Part shown: positions 27,239-36,740 of the stretch, piece by piece
Layout of the letters: every line of letters starts with the position of its first letter
Numbering within the stretch: position 1 is the first letter of the stretch
Source: Scleroderma bovista
Lineage: Eukaryota > Basidiomycota > Agaricomycetes > Boletales > Sclerodermataceae
Direction of reading: 5' to 3'
NCBI GenBank assembly: GCA_037178675.1
Contig: JAYMGJ010000787.1
Span: 1 to 39,031 of the forward strand
DNA: 39,031 bases
Program-made: the position numbers and the translations under genes
Notes under the pieces: model-generated
Seen by the model: only the letters and a program-made list of their open reading frames with translations
Told to the model about the DNA's origin: nothing
Database searches by the model: none

Positions 27239-29009
27239 TCGACCTTTCCCAGTGTTCGTTTGTGCATGAAAGTGTAGGGAATCAACTCATATACAAGTTT
27301 GTGGAAAATAGGGCCCTCCATTCCATCCTCCATATCATTTTCCTTCATGATCATCTACATCAAATATGACACGGGGCTGGGCAAATATAAGTCGTGACCT
27401 TGAATATTTCTCCCAGTCTGGCTTCGAGTCGTCGACATGAATCGCATCCAACTGAAGTGCAACACCTCCCCTGGGCTGGGACTGTGTTGTCACTGTTACC
27501 GTGTCTGCTGCCATCTCCATCGCCTTGCTCTTGACATCTCTCCTGTGGTCATTTGATCCTGTTGCCTGCACTCTCGACTTGTGCTCTCTAAATTGGCACA
27601 CCCCTTGGTACAAATGCATCGACGTTGTCGAATTCTCTAACGCTGACTTGTCTCCATCATCCAGCGGGCCTCAGTCGCTTCATTTCGAGCGCTTTGGGCG
27701 AGTCTTACGCTCTCGAGTGCTTTCGGTGCACTCTGATGTTTTCCGGCTAGTCTGCAGCCATTTGCGTGTTGTTCCAATGCTTTGTGCACCTGTTCGTGCG
27801 CTTGGCGCATCCGCATGGTATCCGAGTCCGTTCGGCTGCTCTGTGGGCTTCCTTGCACTCTTAGCAGGTGAGTTTCACGGTTCTGGTTCATTTCGCGGTG
27901 TTCTGACGCTTTCTGGTGCATTTTCGCTTTTCAACGTGTGAGTCATACTTCTCGCTTTTCTTTGCTAATGGTTTGGACGTTCGTCATTCGTTCTCCTGAG
28001 ATGAACACATTTGTGTTCACACATCGTCTCGCTCACAGGCTTCACCAAACTCGAAAAAGCCGTGCTTCAAACAGTGCATTCTCGCGACAGCCATCGTCTT
28101 CTTCCACAGATTCTGCCTCAAGAACTCATACTGTGAAACCGACCCGTTCATCGTCATCGCTGCATGCTGCTATGTAGCAGGTAAAGCCGAGAAATTCTAA
28201 TTTTCTATACCGCTCCAAGCAAACAGAAGTGCTATGTAAGCCGCGGTGCCATAAGACCGTAGGAGCGTAACGTATTTGGGCATGTAAAGCAGAGGGATCA
28301 CCCAATCCCATCAAGAATGTCGCAGTGGAAGCCTGTCATTTGTTCAGTCGTGCGTTCTCTCAGTTGCTCTTCTCATCTTGACATGTGACACTGTCTCCTG
28401 TCGTACTGTAGAGCGGAATCCAATCTCTCCCGCTTGACACTTTGAAGCTGGAGAGATGCAGTTTTACTTGGTCGCTGGCGTGGTATGTGATTTCATAGTG
28501 TTTCATCCCCTACCGCACGCTCATGATGCTATAACGGAAAGAGGGGTCTACGCCATCCTAGATGGAGGCCGATGCCGGGGCGGGGCCTGCGGTACTGTGG
28601 AACAGGAACAGGCGAGCTCGGGCTTCCAGGTGATGTGATACAACTCACGTGGTCAGTCTTTCGCTTGGAGAGTGATAGAGCTGACTGATAGATGCCTAAG
28701 TCGATGATCAACAGTACATACCGATCAGATCTCTGCCACATGTACCTGCTATCACCGCACTCTACCTTACGCTCATTCTGCAAGAGACCAAGCTTGCGTA
28801 GTTGGCACATTCTGCAAGTGGGCGTAACCAAATGTTGATGGAAACATAGGCTGCCGGGTGAATTCAATCGATGAGAATGTAAACTGAATCCTGCCTAAAT
28901 CCTTTCCCATTCTTGTTTCGATCACTCATCCATACACGTCTTAAGGCTTTAATACTATGGATATAAGCCTCAGAATCAAGGAGACCAGCTGCACCAGCTA
29001 TCAAGTTCA
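27239..29009. other. Intergenic, unresolved open frames and a diverged repeat
   Basis: Frames at 27335-27619 (-) and 27637-27941 (both strands) are open, but I recognise no domain. The minus frame at 27637-27921 is rich in Gln, Glu, Arg and His (helical in appearance). Bases 28191-28270 form one copy of a diverged repeat shared with 29171-29250. I assign no gene. Confidence 0.4.
28191..28270. repeat. Diverged repeat, copy 1
   Basis: Aligns with 29171-29250 with small gaps, sharing ccaagcaaacag-like, cgcggtgcca and ccgtaggag blocks. Confidence 0.65.
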
Positions 29010-29160
29010 AATGGTTTACTTCTTTGGACGCACGAAATATTCATTTCTCACAACGTTCTCGCAGACTGCTATAATTTTTAAGTAAAATTGACAGGAAGCC
29101 TGAGCCCATCATTCATTGAAGCCCGTTTCGGTGCACTTCGATGTGTCGAACGCCCACCGA
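29010..29160. repeat. 151-bp perfect direct repeat, copy 1
   Basis: Identical to 29412-29562. It is followed by a (GA)n run (29159-29172) and the second copy of the diverged 80-bp repeat. Confidence 0.9.
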
Positions 29161-29170
29161 GAGAGAGAGA

Positions 29171-29250
29171 GAATTCTATATTTATATACCGCTGCAAGCA
29201 AACAGGTGTGCTAAGACGCGGTGCCAACAGGCCGTAGGAGTATTCTGTGT
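29171..29250. repeat. Diverged repeat, copy 2
   Basis: Partner of 28191-28270. It lies between the two 151-bp repeats. Confidence 0.65.
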
Positions 29251-29411
29251 CATATGAACCAAAGTACTGTTGAACGTAGAATTGTAGGTCGTCTTTGTAG
29301 TGTCAGTGCAATGGTAAGTTGGCATATGAGGCGGAGCGAAACTCCAAGCCGAAGGTAGTGGAGAAAAGGAAACCAAAACAGAAACGAAACGAGACGACAA
29401 GCGTATGATGT

Positions 29412-29562
29412 AATGGTTTACTTCTTTGGACGCACGAAATATTCATTTCTCACAACGTTCTCGCAGACTGCTATAATTTTTAAGTAAAATTGACAGGAAG
29501 CCTGAGCCCATCATTCATTGAAGCCCGTTTCGGTGCACTTCGATGTGTCGAACGCCCACCGA
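29412..29562. repeat. 151-bp perfect direct repeat, copy 2
   Basis: Identical to 29010-29160; it begins 40 bp downstream of the stop codon of the secreted cysteine-rich protein and may include its 3' untranslated region. Confidence 0.9.
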
Positions 29563-29602
29563 ACTACCACGAGGCTCTGGCTTGATTCCCTTGGCGACAA
29601 CA

Positions 29603-29945
29603 TTAATTCTCGCACGAACCCGTGCCTCCCTTAATCACGCAAGTCCAACCGTTGGGACAGCCTGAAACCTGTTGTGAGTAACAAGTAAACGATTCGCTAT
29701 GGAATCTAAGGTCTTACATTCATGCTTCGAATCGTTGCAACAATGGGTGCCACTAGGGCAGCACCAGTTGTTTGTGCACCGACCTGTGCATAGGGTGAGC
29801 AAGAGAGTTGGTTGAGTTGTATATCATATGACTCACTCATGTCGCTTAAACAACTAGCACTGGGCATGCGCGGAGTACTGCCCGCAGATACAAGAGCAAT
29901 GTGCGAAAAGAGTAACAGGAATGCAACACCGAAGACACGGACCAT
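29603..29945 (-). CDS. Small secreted ten-cysteine protein, granulin-like
   Basis: Predicted 77-residue secreted protein. Exons 29837-29945, 29718-29783 and 29603-29661 join around introns 29784-29836 (donor gtgagt) and 29662-29717 (donor gtaaga, acceptor gtttcag). The first 22 residues are a clear signal peptide (MVRVFGVAFLLLFSHIALVS then AG). The mature part has ten cysteines spaced C-6-C-4-CC-5-CC-6-CC-5-C-8-C. Its centre, CCNDSKHECCPNGWTC, is close to the granulin core CCxDxxHCCPxGxxC. Granulin-type modules are disulfide-stapled beta-hairpin stacks; the role in fungi is unclear, and effector, inhibitor or signalling functions would be guesses. TATAAAA lies 56 bp before the ATG. The second splice site is chosen because it alone keeps the cysteine pattern; an alternative acceptor 7 nt upstream gives a non-cysteine tail. 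Confidence 0.75.
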
Positions 29946-30000
29946 TTTGCTAGTCGGGAGGAGAAAAATCGTTTGAAGAATGAGTCCCTATGCGTCTGCA

Positions 30001-30007
30001 TTTTATA
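30001..30007 (-). promoter_or_regulatory. TATA box of the secreted cysteine-rich protein
   Basis: TATAAAA on the minus strand, 56 bp upstream of the ATG at 29945. Confidence 0.55.
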
Positions 30008-31896
30008 CACGAGAGGCAAGTGTCTTTCAATACATCATCCCTACATGCTCGGTAATTTTATTCTGCACATATATTTCCCCCGCCTAAATGTTTTTGCCTG
30101 AAATTCTTCAGGTGAACATCCGACGACCTCGTGAAATGGGTCATTCACATGTAGGGTCGAGAGTTAGGATGTGAACCTGGTATACTGTCCTTGATTCAAT
30201 GCTAGATCTGATCCCCTCGCTTTCCACTGACACTGGAGCTTGTATATTTCTGACTCGATGGCCAGATTTTGCTGAAACTGTTGCAATGCAAAATCTGCGA
30301 TCAAGAGCTAGTTTCTAGCCATCAATTGTAAGTAAACCGATGAACCTTCATTCAAATCATTGGGACCAGATGCCCCTCGAGGGTGGCACAAGCTACCTGC
30401 AAGAAGCTGACGGCCGCCATGCCATGCCCGTGATGCCCCGGACATTGGGAAGTACAAGGATGTTAACAGAAAATCGCGAAAACATACCCATATAATGATC
30501 TAAATTCCAGTTGATGCGGATAGTCCAGATTCAACAATTTGGGCACCCTTCAAATCCGCCCTTCATCAGCTTTGCATCTCTGTCCTGCCATCTAATACTA
30601 TTTGGTCCATTTTGCCAACCTGGAAGGTCTGGATGCTTGGATCCGCATTGAGGGGCACATCCCGACAGCATTTGCAATACCACAGATGCACTGCACCCAA
30701 GCCCCTGCCTGCCCAAATTCCACATGAGTACTTACCTCATCTGCCTACAGGGTCGCCATAGGCGCATCAAAGAACGACGGCGAGCATGAGCGTGACTTCA
30801 CGTCCTGGATGCGAGCTGCAAGGATAGCATGCTCCGTGCCTGGAAACCAACGGCAGAAGGTTTCCGTTAGGATTGCAGTAAAGCTCATTTGTCTTCGGGC
30901 AAATGTCCCCTAGCATCGGGAACGTGAGGGAAGAGGATGTCGGAGAAACTGTCCTTGATGCGGCATGGAGTACACAGAGCATCCCTGCCCTCACTTCACT
31001 GGTCGCGCGGATACCCCAGTATAACAGGCTTGTCAAGGGTCTCGTAAGTCGAGTGGTTGGCCTGGTGAGTGAGGGAGTAGGGGCGGTTGCGGATGCCCAT
31101 GACACGGTTCGATACCGTTGGAGCCGGCCGTGATCGTTTATCCAGTGGTATTACCGTTCCAGTTTATATGGGAAAAGACACTGTTTCCCCACGTAGTGTT
31201 GTGAGCCAGAATTTTTCGCAGCAGGGTTCCCCGTGTATGGGAATGAAGATGAATCTGCGGGCTCCCAGGTGGAACACGGACGCGTTACATAAAATGGCAA
31301 GTCCGACGTGGCCGCAACAAGACTGCGGAGATGATTGTTCACTGTGTGTTCGTTCGTGCATGAAAGTGTAGGGTGTTCGACATGAGCCTGAGCTGCCATC
31401 GAATTCTGCCCATATTGAACAGTCACCCTCAGAACGGTTGCGAGACGAAGAATAGTGACGGTCCGGAAACCAGTTAGCGTCCAGCCGAGCAGTGAGCGCT
31501 AGGTAGGTGCCTACTCTCTTTTTCTCGAACCGCCACCAACTAACGGGACTCGTCGCCATCTCCTTCAGCATCCTCGCTCATCCGTCTCTCTCGTTGCATC
31601 CCACCCTCCGCACCCTCTATACCCTGTAATTGCCTTAGTCACTTATGCCCGTAAATAATACATGATCATCGGTTTGGCTCAGTCCTTTCGCCCTCCTTAG
31701 TCCACGGTGCACGACTTCCGGCGAGCAGGTATCCCGCCCACCCGAGCGGCTCCACCTGCCTCGCCCCAGCCGAGTTGAAATGAGAGAAAGTAATACAATA
31801 GTGGCGCTCAAAGTTAACTCAGTTTGCTCAGATTAGCTTGAGAAACTTGAAATATGTTAGTACCATGTGGCTTGGTTGAAGCGGCGATTGAAAAGC
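30008..31896. other. Intergenic, no gene recognised
   Basis: Open frames at 30531-30725 and 30767-31105 (-) are cysteine-containing but lack a start, domain or intron structure I can defend. A 26-bp word at 31348-31373 matches one near the DUF7330 promoter (27254-27279) with one mismatch. Confidence 0.4.
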
Positions 31897-32570
31897 ATGT
31901 CTCCCCTGCGACCTCGTGCAAGACGTTCTGCACGTCTACGAGCCCTAGCAAAGTCCCCAATGGCCTCTGGTACACCACTGTCTCAGGCACCTGGTATGGT
32001 GCATGCCAACCCCACCAACCCATCCCACACTGGCTCACAGGGTCGTAGAGGGAAGAAGAAGGCGACTATGAAAGGAACCCAGAACCCTCCAAATCTCAAG
32101 AAATCCACCACTCAGGTCAGCAATGCAGGCCAACCAAAGCAAGATACTTCGTCGACAGTCGATTCAGTTTATTGGGAGCACTACCCCCACTTAACAGAGA
32201 GGTTGCTCTCATGGCTCATATCTCACCCCTCTGACCGTGTTATTCTATTCTATGATCGGCGTGCTACACAAGAAGGCATCCCCCCTCAAGAGAAACCCTC
32301 TGGACGCCACAAGAAGGATGTCCATGCTGTGCTTGCCAGAGAAATATTCAGCGGGGATCTGGTCTATGGCCGCACATATGCTTCGCAACCCGACAAATTT
32401 GTGACGGCTGTACAGAGCCGCCTATTAACGTATGTTCTCTCGCTATAGCTATTCTAATGCTTATCAGTCACCTACAGTTTGAAAGGAAAATACCGTGCCC
32501 AACTTGGGAAATTAAAATCGACCAGTGGTGGGGTGGACCCTGCTAATCCAAAGTATAAGAATCTAATGGG
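31897..32570 (+). pseudogene. Gene of an expanded Agaricomycete family, cut by a retrotransposon LTR
   Basis: Starts MSPLRPRARRSARLRALAKS, a basic Ser/Pro-rich N-terminus, then the conserved part: YWEHYPHLTERLLSWLISH, VILFYDRRATQEG, HKKDVHAVLAREIFSGD, and DKFVTAVQSRLLT. A 48-bp intron (32430-32477) joins this to LKGKYRAQLGKLKSTSGGVD and NPKYKNLMG. This pattern belongs to a high-copy family of Agaricomycete hypothetical proteins (recognised from memory; function unknown; many copies lie near transposons). At 32571 the coding sequence is interrupted by TGTTACGACC, the start of the gypsy LTR, so the conserved end of the domain is lost. Readthrough would add about 60 LTR-encoded residues to a stop at 32754. 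Confidence 0.65.
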
Positions 32571-33237
32571 TGTTACGACCATGTCCAACTCCGGATCCTA
32601 TCCGGTTACTCCGGTCGCATTGCAGCCCCATAGCTCAACTCCGGTCGTTCTCAGTTACTCCGGTCACGGTCGCGCAGATAACCTTCCGCTAACTATGACC
32701 CTTGGTCTATACTCCATTCGCTCTTACTACACCTCGCCGTCTACCCTGCCTTGATGTGAGTTCTCCGTGAACTCGATATATCCTATACCTTGTAGCTTTT
32801 TCACCGGACCTGATTTATTTTACCCGGTCCTGACTTTATTTTCACTGGACCTGACCTAGTCCTAACTCCGGTCATCCCTTGTCCGCTATTAGGTTGTTTA
32901 CTTGTCACCATATGTACTCGACCCTAGTTTCTACTTAGTATAAGTACCCTCTAGTTTACCTTGTATACCTCAGTCTGAAATCATCTAAGTTACTACTCCT
33001 GTCCCCTTGTCTGTCTCCGTCTCCATCTCCACCTGACCGGAACCTACGCAAGGGATCAACGCTCGTTGTCCTTGTCGTTGAATCCAATCGGTCGCAACTC
33101 CGGCCCGGGCTAACCTCTGCCCAAACCTCTGACCTCTGCCCTCGTCTGTTTTCATCCGGACTTGACCGGACTTCCTACCGGAGTAGACCCGGACTTGACA
33201 GTATTTCAGACTCACACTTGTGTGGGTTCACTATACA
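32571..33237 (+). repeat. Probable 5' LTR and leader of the gypsy element
   Basis: Starts with TG and probably ends at a CA near 33237 (ctataca); the exact 3' border is uncertain because no second LTR is available and no convincing tRNA primer site follows. Dominated by degenerate actccggtc-type repeats. Confidence 0.5.
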
Positions 33238-33267
33238 AACCTCGTACGCAAACTAGTTTCATTCCTC

Positions 33268-34671
33268 ATGACCATGACTACGCGCTCTCGCGCTCGTACT
33301 ACTGCCGCACTCGCTGAAGAAGCAGGTGCAGTAGACGACCTTCACCTTTCTGCCGCCCAGCAAGCCCTGTCTAATCGCAGGCAACCTCTGGCTTCTGTAA
33401 GCCAATTCCGGAGCTTTACAGCTCGAAACCCCACAGCACCTTTGACTCCACGTCGAGATGCTGCGTCTCAGAGCCTTCGCGGTTCTGCAGACTTAGGTCG
33501 CCATGAATCTGTTTCTGGTGACAGGTTTCCCTACCGCCGCGACTCCACTCCGGAGCGTCGCGAACCCGGTCGTTTCCAATGGTTCGGCCCTGAGGATGGT
33601 CCCGGAGATGATCCGGACGACCCCGGAGATGACAACAACAACAACAACAACAACAACAACGAATTTCTCGATGCCACGGAAGAACTAGACCCTAGCCTGG
33701 CTGTCTTCCACAATCTCGCCATCGCCGTCAACCGCCTCTCCCGCTCCTCCCGCCGTTCCAACGACTCCTCCTCCTCCTCCCGTGCCAAGGTCCGTGAACC
33801 GGACACCTTTGATGGCACGGATCCAAAGAAACTCTGGACCTTCTTGGTCCAGTGCGAACTGTGTTTCCAGGATCGCGCCAAGGCCTTCCGGCAAGATAGA
33901 GCAAGGGTAACGTTTGCCCAGTCCTATCTTAAAGGTATGACGCTGGAATGGTTCGAACTGGACCTTCTCAACTCCGGTAATCCGGCTGACCGCCCACGCT
34001 GGATGGACAGCTGGGTCCATTTTGTTGCTGAACTCCAGAGTACCTTCGGTCCTCACGACCCAGTTGCTGATGCCGAGCACCAGCTCGAGCATCTCCGGAT
34101 GAAAGACTTGTACCGCGTTACGCGGTACATTGTAGATTTCAACCGCCTCGCTTCGCAGGTCCAGGACTATGGGGATGGCGCACTCCGTTGCCTGTTTTAC
34201 TCCGGTCTCCTGGACCGTCTCAAGGATGAGATCGCTCGAGTCGGGAAGCCCCTGACTCTGAATGGGCTGAGAGCCCTTTGTCAAGAGATTGATGCGCGCT
34301 ATTGGGAGCGCAAAGACGAGATCTCCCGTACGACGAAGAGCCAGCCTACCTCGTCCACCCCCAAGCCCTCCAACTCCGGAGGCAACACCCCCAAGCCCGG
34401 TCAGGCCAAGACCGGCAACTCCCCCAGCTCCGCCAACACCTCTGGCTCGTCAAAGACAACCAGCAACCAGTCCTCGTCCGGCTCCAAACCGGACTTGACC
34501 AACAAGCTTGGTAAGGACGGGAAGCTGACTGCTGACGAGCGCAAAAGGCGGCTCGACAACAACCTCTGCATGTTCTGTGGAGGTACTGGACACTTCGCGG
34601 ACAACTGTCCAAAGAAGTCTAAAAAGGCCAAGGCTCGCGCTGTCACGCACCAAACAGGTTTGGTACAGTGA
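33268..34671 (+). CDS. gag: Gypsy gag polyprotein
   Basis: An intact 467-residue capsid/nucleocapsid protein that packages the element's RNA in cytoplasmic particles. The start MTMTTRSRARTTAALAEEAG is preferred over an upstream in-frame ATG at 33220, which lies in the leader. It has a disordered Pro/Arg-rich N-terminus, nine consecutive Asn codons (33634-33660), a retrotransposon gag domain (FDGTDPKKLWTFLVQCELCF through to LEWFELDLLNSG and LSGLLDRLK-like residues, about 33800-34310), a Ser/Thr/Pro linker, and one CCHC zinc knuckle (CMFCGGTGHFADNC). The stop follows shortly after the knuckle, so gag and pol are separate frames. No protease motif follows directly. Confidence 0.9.
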   Translation: MTMTTRSRARTTAALAEEAGAVDDLHLSAAQQALSNRRQPLASVSQFRSFTARNPTAPLTPRRDAASQSLRGSADLGRHESVSGDRFPYRRDSTPERREPGRFQWFGPEDGPGDDPDDPGDDNNNNNNNNNEFLDATEELDPSLAVFHNLAIAVNRLSRSSRRSNDSSSSSRAKVREPDTFDGTDPKKLWTFLVQCELCFQDRAKAFRQDRARVTFAQSYLKGMTLEWFELDLLNSGNPADRPRWMDSWVHFVAELQSTFGPHDPVADAEHQLEHLRMKDLYRVTRYIVDFNRLASQVQDYGDGALRCLFYSGLLDRLKDEIARVGKPLTLNGLRALCQEIDARYWERKDEISRTTKSQPTSSTPKPSNSGGNTPKPGQAKTGNSPSSANTSGSSKTTSNQSSSGSKPDLTNKLGKDGKLTADERKRRLDNNLCMFCGGTGHFADNCPKKSKKAKARAVTHQTGLVQ

Positions 34672-35699
34672 ACATGGAAGATAACGCCTATATCGAATGA
34701 TCCTTATGCGAAGGATAAGCACGACGGACCCTCATCGTAGCCATCTATCGCACAAGACGACTATCCTGATGCGAGAGATGAATGCCAATGCAGACAGTCA
34801 TCTATCGCACGAGAACCGCCAAGAAGCAGAAGAAACTGAAGGAATAACGTCAATTGTGGTATGAGAAAGGAATGCACACGTCTGCAGTCCAACTCCCATA
34901 CCAGAACGATCAAAGAAGCCGAAGAATTGATGGAGAAACGAAGGAGAAAGAGAAGAAATGATTTTTAGCGCCCAAATGTCATTTTTAGGCGCCCAGTGCC
35001 GGCATTCCGATATTTTGAATAGCTCCGTCGTTTCTGAAGCTATCAGGCACGTGACTATACCGTCAGAAAGCCTAGAGCGTGGTCTATCTGCCTGTCAAGT
35101 TCCGACGCAAATCCGTTCATTTCCCACGGAGATATTCCCCCCGCAATCCAGACGTTCACTTCATCGCTCACTATGGAGTCCGTATTTTCTCTGGATCATT
35201 TCTCCGCTATTGCTGCAGATCTCCACTATGTCCTGCTCTTAGGACAGCCTCTCCCAGAGTTCCCGTGCACTGCCTGGCACATATCTTCCCAGCCTGCTCC
35301 CTCAGTCCCTCTCGTTCTCGGTCAGCGCATTCTCCTCGTCAGTCCTGCGTCAAGGACGTACTTTGGTCATCTTAGGTCTATTGTCAAGCTTGAGAAGTCT
35401 TCTCTGGTCGTCTCTGTGTCCCCTGAGCCCTCAGCCTATGGTCCCTTCCTCCCAGATACTTGCCATGTCCATCTTCCTCTGTCGTTCGTCTCACTTCCCT
35501 GGATGCGTTGAATTCAATACTCTATCCGCTTCCCTACTTTCAGACGACGTCCCCCAGCACCATGACAGTTATTCCCCCCACTTTATAGTGCTATTAGGAA
35601 GAAGAACCCTCTCTCGTTCTTTCCCAGAAGAGAGCTCGTCAAGGGAGCCCATGGTTGCGCTTCAGCGGCGCTAGAACACATGCACTATACCTTAGTGTA
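34672..35699. other. Segment between gag and the nested LTR-like sequence
   Basis: Lacks the aspartic protease (DTG/DSG) expected after gag. A 112-codon frame at 35173-35511 begins MESVFSLDHFSAIAADLHYV and has no family I recognise. Near 34970-35000 a 'tttttag-gcgccca' word occurs twice. CCGG words are sparse here compared with gag and pol, which suggests a different origin. Confidence 0.45.
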
Positions 35700-36740
35700 T
35701 GCTGACCCCCCAAAAAGACCTCTGGACCCCTGGTACCCTTCTTGTGGCTGTTTTGTCTCGGATCAATCCCCCTATTAATCCCAGATCTTTCCCATTGTTG
35801 TCCCATCAAATTCCTGATGGTACACAGCCCCCCATCAAACTTCTTAGGCTGTGCATCAATGACTCCTTCTGCTGTGCAGTGACTCATCCCTTGCTTACTG
35901 ATGCTCTCTTGTCATCAGTATTACTCTATCCCTTTCGCATTTTTGGTATATTACTCAGCTGATGACTCACTCCCTTACCAATCAATCTTGTCATGCAGCT
36001 TACTCATTCCTTTACTCAGCAGCTTATTCATGCTTCCTATGCTTACTCATTCCTGCTTATCCCTTGCTTACTGATCGCTTACAAACCCCTTACAAAGCTC
36101 TTACCAATCCCTTACCAATCCTTGACAAATTCTGCTTACTCCCTTCTCTTTTTGTACTTTAATGCTGTGCCCCCCCATGTATTTAAACCCCTGGGCTCAG
36201 CCCAGTGAAGAAGACCCAATTGCACGAAATTATCCCTCTCTCAGACTCTCTCAGTCAGTATCCCCTCAGCTCTTTGAGTCTTGTAGGCTTCAGTGAAGGT
36301 CTAAAGGCTCAATATTGTCAAGTTTATCCAAGTTATTCAAGATCTATTCTTTATACTAGGCTCAAGCGGAGTCTAGGCTTCATACCAGTCAATCTTCCTC
36401 GCCTCTGGACATCAGAGGCATCCCTGCCCCTTTGCTGCACCAATCTCTAGGTGTAGTATCGCTGTTTCAGTCTCAGTCTACCCAATCCCCGCTTTGACAC
36501 TTCCTAGGCTTTAGGAAGAGTCCAGACCCCTATCCCCTTTGTCTTCTATTACTCCTGTACCCCAGGAGTATCCTGCATCATCGTCTGCATCACCCTGTTG
36601 GTGTAGATCCCCTTCCCCCCTCCTCAGCACATCCTCTCTGGACACCGCGGAGGTAAACCACCACTCGCACTTTTTCGTAGTCCTTTGTTGGTGTTGTGTT
36701 TGGGTTATTACTCCAACCCAAATCCACACTTTGACTCACA
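35700..36740 (+). repeat. Possible LTR of a second retroelement nested between gag and pol
   Basis: Begins TGCTGACCCCC, ends GACTCACA, is pyrimidine-rich, and has a TATA-like GTATTTAAAC at 36179-36188 followed by a promoter-like GAAGAAGACC region. It interrupts the pol N-terminus, which resumes at 36741 (GCGGACATG). The flanking five bases (gtgta / gcgga) do not match, so the right border or the insertion history is uncertain. Confidence 0.4.

Noticed and set aside
27501..27941. 146-codon plus-strand frame with a signal-peptide-like start
   Set aside because: It begins with GTG and has no nearby ATG. The opposite strand is also open over 27637-27921, and no family is recognised.
29010..29562. 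Reading the 151-bp repeats as a CRISPR-like array
   Set aside because: Only two copies, far too long for CRISPR repeats, and the context is eukaryotic.
31100..31130. GGTTCGATACC, a perfect-looking tRNA B-box
   Set aside because: The T-arm pairs only partly and no matching acceptor stem, A-box or anticodon arm is found at the right distance.
33531..34722. Minus-strand open frames opposite gag, up to 199 codons
   Set aside because: Shadows of the GC-rich gag coding sequence; the plus strand has the gag domain and zinc knuckle.
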